Part shown: piece by piece, positions 63,741-64,000 of the stretch
Layout: each line of letters starts with the position of its first letter
Position numbering within the stretch: the stretch's first letter is position 1
From: Chloroflexus aurantiacus J-10-fl
GTDB lineage: Bacteria > Chloroflexota > Chloroflexia > Chloroflexales > Chloroflexaceae
Length of the DNA: 64,000 nucleotides
NCBI RefSeq assembly: GCF_000018865.1
Contig: NC_010175.1
Coordinates: 868,001 to 932,000 of the forward strand
Direction: 5' to 3'
Program-made: the position numbers and the translations under genes
The notes under the pieces: model-generated
Seen by the model: only the letters and a program-made list of their open reading frames with translations
The model's database searches: none
What the model was told of the DNA's origin: nothing

Positions 63741-64000
63741 TCACAGCGATTGTTCACCGATCCATAGGCCACATTCAATCTTGCCCTTCCCCGACCAACG
63801 CCCGGCCCGCACATCTTCACCAGGGCGCACGGCCCGTGTACAGGGCCAGCAGCCGATACTCTTGAAACCGGCCCAGTACAATGGGTTCACCGGCAGGTGA
63901 TGGGCTTGCGCAAATGCCTCTATCTGCTCCCGCCGCCAGTAGGCCAGTGGATTGATCCGCACCCGCTCACCAATCTCGACAAAACCCAGATCCCGGCGGG
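63741..64000 (-). CDS. cysH: APS reductase, C-terminal part (cut by window end)
   Basis: Only the last 86 codons are in the window; the reading frame stays open to position 64000. Readable motifs: [19 protein letters not shown], then the cysteine pair [11 protein letters not shown] and the terminal KIECGLW, which carries the catalytic cysteine. The CxxC is half of the [4Fe-4S] ligand set (CC...CxxC) that distinguishes assimilatory APS reductases from cluster-free PAPS reductases; the first CC pair lies outside the window. First gene visible in the sulfate-assimilation operon. Confidence 0.88.
   Translation of the reverse strand, partial: RRDLGFVEIGERVRINPLAYWRREQIEAFAQAHHLPVNPLYWAGFKSIGCWPCTRAVRPGEDVRAGRWSGKGKIECGLWIGEQSL

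Noticed and set aside
1-64000. tRNA, rRNA and riboswitch signals
   Set aside because: No T-loop (GGTTCGAAT-like) with matching acceptor stems and no rRNA-like stretch seen in intergenic regions; no convincing riboswitch leader.

Overview
The window looks like chromosomal DNA of a filamentous anoxygenic phototroph of the Chloroflexus type. The main clues are a PucC/BCD-type (bacterio)chlorophyll-delivery transporter, two tandem GT28 enzymes of the monogalactosyldiacylglycerol-synthase type, DUF4388/small-GTPase genes, giant secreted proteins with a shared C-terminal tail, moderate GC content and many palindromic intergenic repeats. The genus is inferred from gene content and style; no rRNA or tRNA gene is present to settle it.

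1-18.7 kb: a sigma-like gene, a 72-aa gene of unknown function, and four very large secreted proteins. These are NHL propeller + clostripain C11; TolB/WD-like propeller + C39-like peptidase + three PA14 domains; 11-12 kelch repeats + subtilisin S8; and M23 + PA14 + FnIII + C11. All four start with a signal peptide and end in nearly the same short motif (Y/F-x-V-x-V-P-L/M-I/V-x-R). About 2 kb at 5.1-7.2 kb is built from MITE-like repeats.

18.9-34.1 kb: two GT28 glycolipid glycosyltransferases; an HNH protein; a coupled operon of membrane protein, esterase and GAF histidine kinase; a DUF1338 (HglS-type) dioxygenase; an AT-rich type II restriction-modification pair; a three-gene unit of an unknown protein, a histidine kinase and a NarL-type regulator; and an M1 metallopeptidase.

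34.5-46.4 kb: HU; the operon DUF1385 - DUF4388 - Ras/Arf-like GTPase; mnmA with two small membrane proteins; two alpha/beta hydrolases flanking a 315-bp MITE; an acyl-CoA ligase; and two overlapping SPFH/band-7 genes.

46.9-58.6 kb: an HTH/ImmA-IrrE protein overlapping a MazF/PemK-like gene (probable toxin-antitoxin pair, with a palindrome laid over its promoter); a GlcE-GlcD fusion; a SpoU-type RNA methyltransferase; repeat-rich DNA; a LysE exporter; a second, inverted copy of the MITE; a small membrane protein; the BCD transporter; and trpA followed by an AsnC RAM-domain protein and an acetamidase/formamidase.

58.6-64 kb (minus strand): a tightly packed assimilatory sulfate-reduction operon, read as cysH (cut by the window end) - sat - tauE/safE - siroheme dehydrogenase/chelatase - cobA - ferredoxin sulfite reductase. 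It combines the sulfate-to-sulfide path with siroheme synthesis for the reductase. I saw no tRNA, rRNA or CRISPR array.
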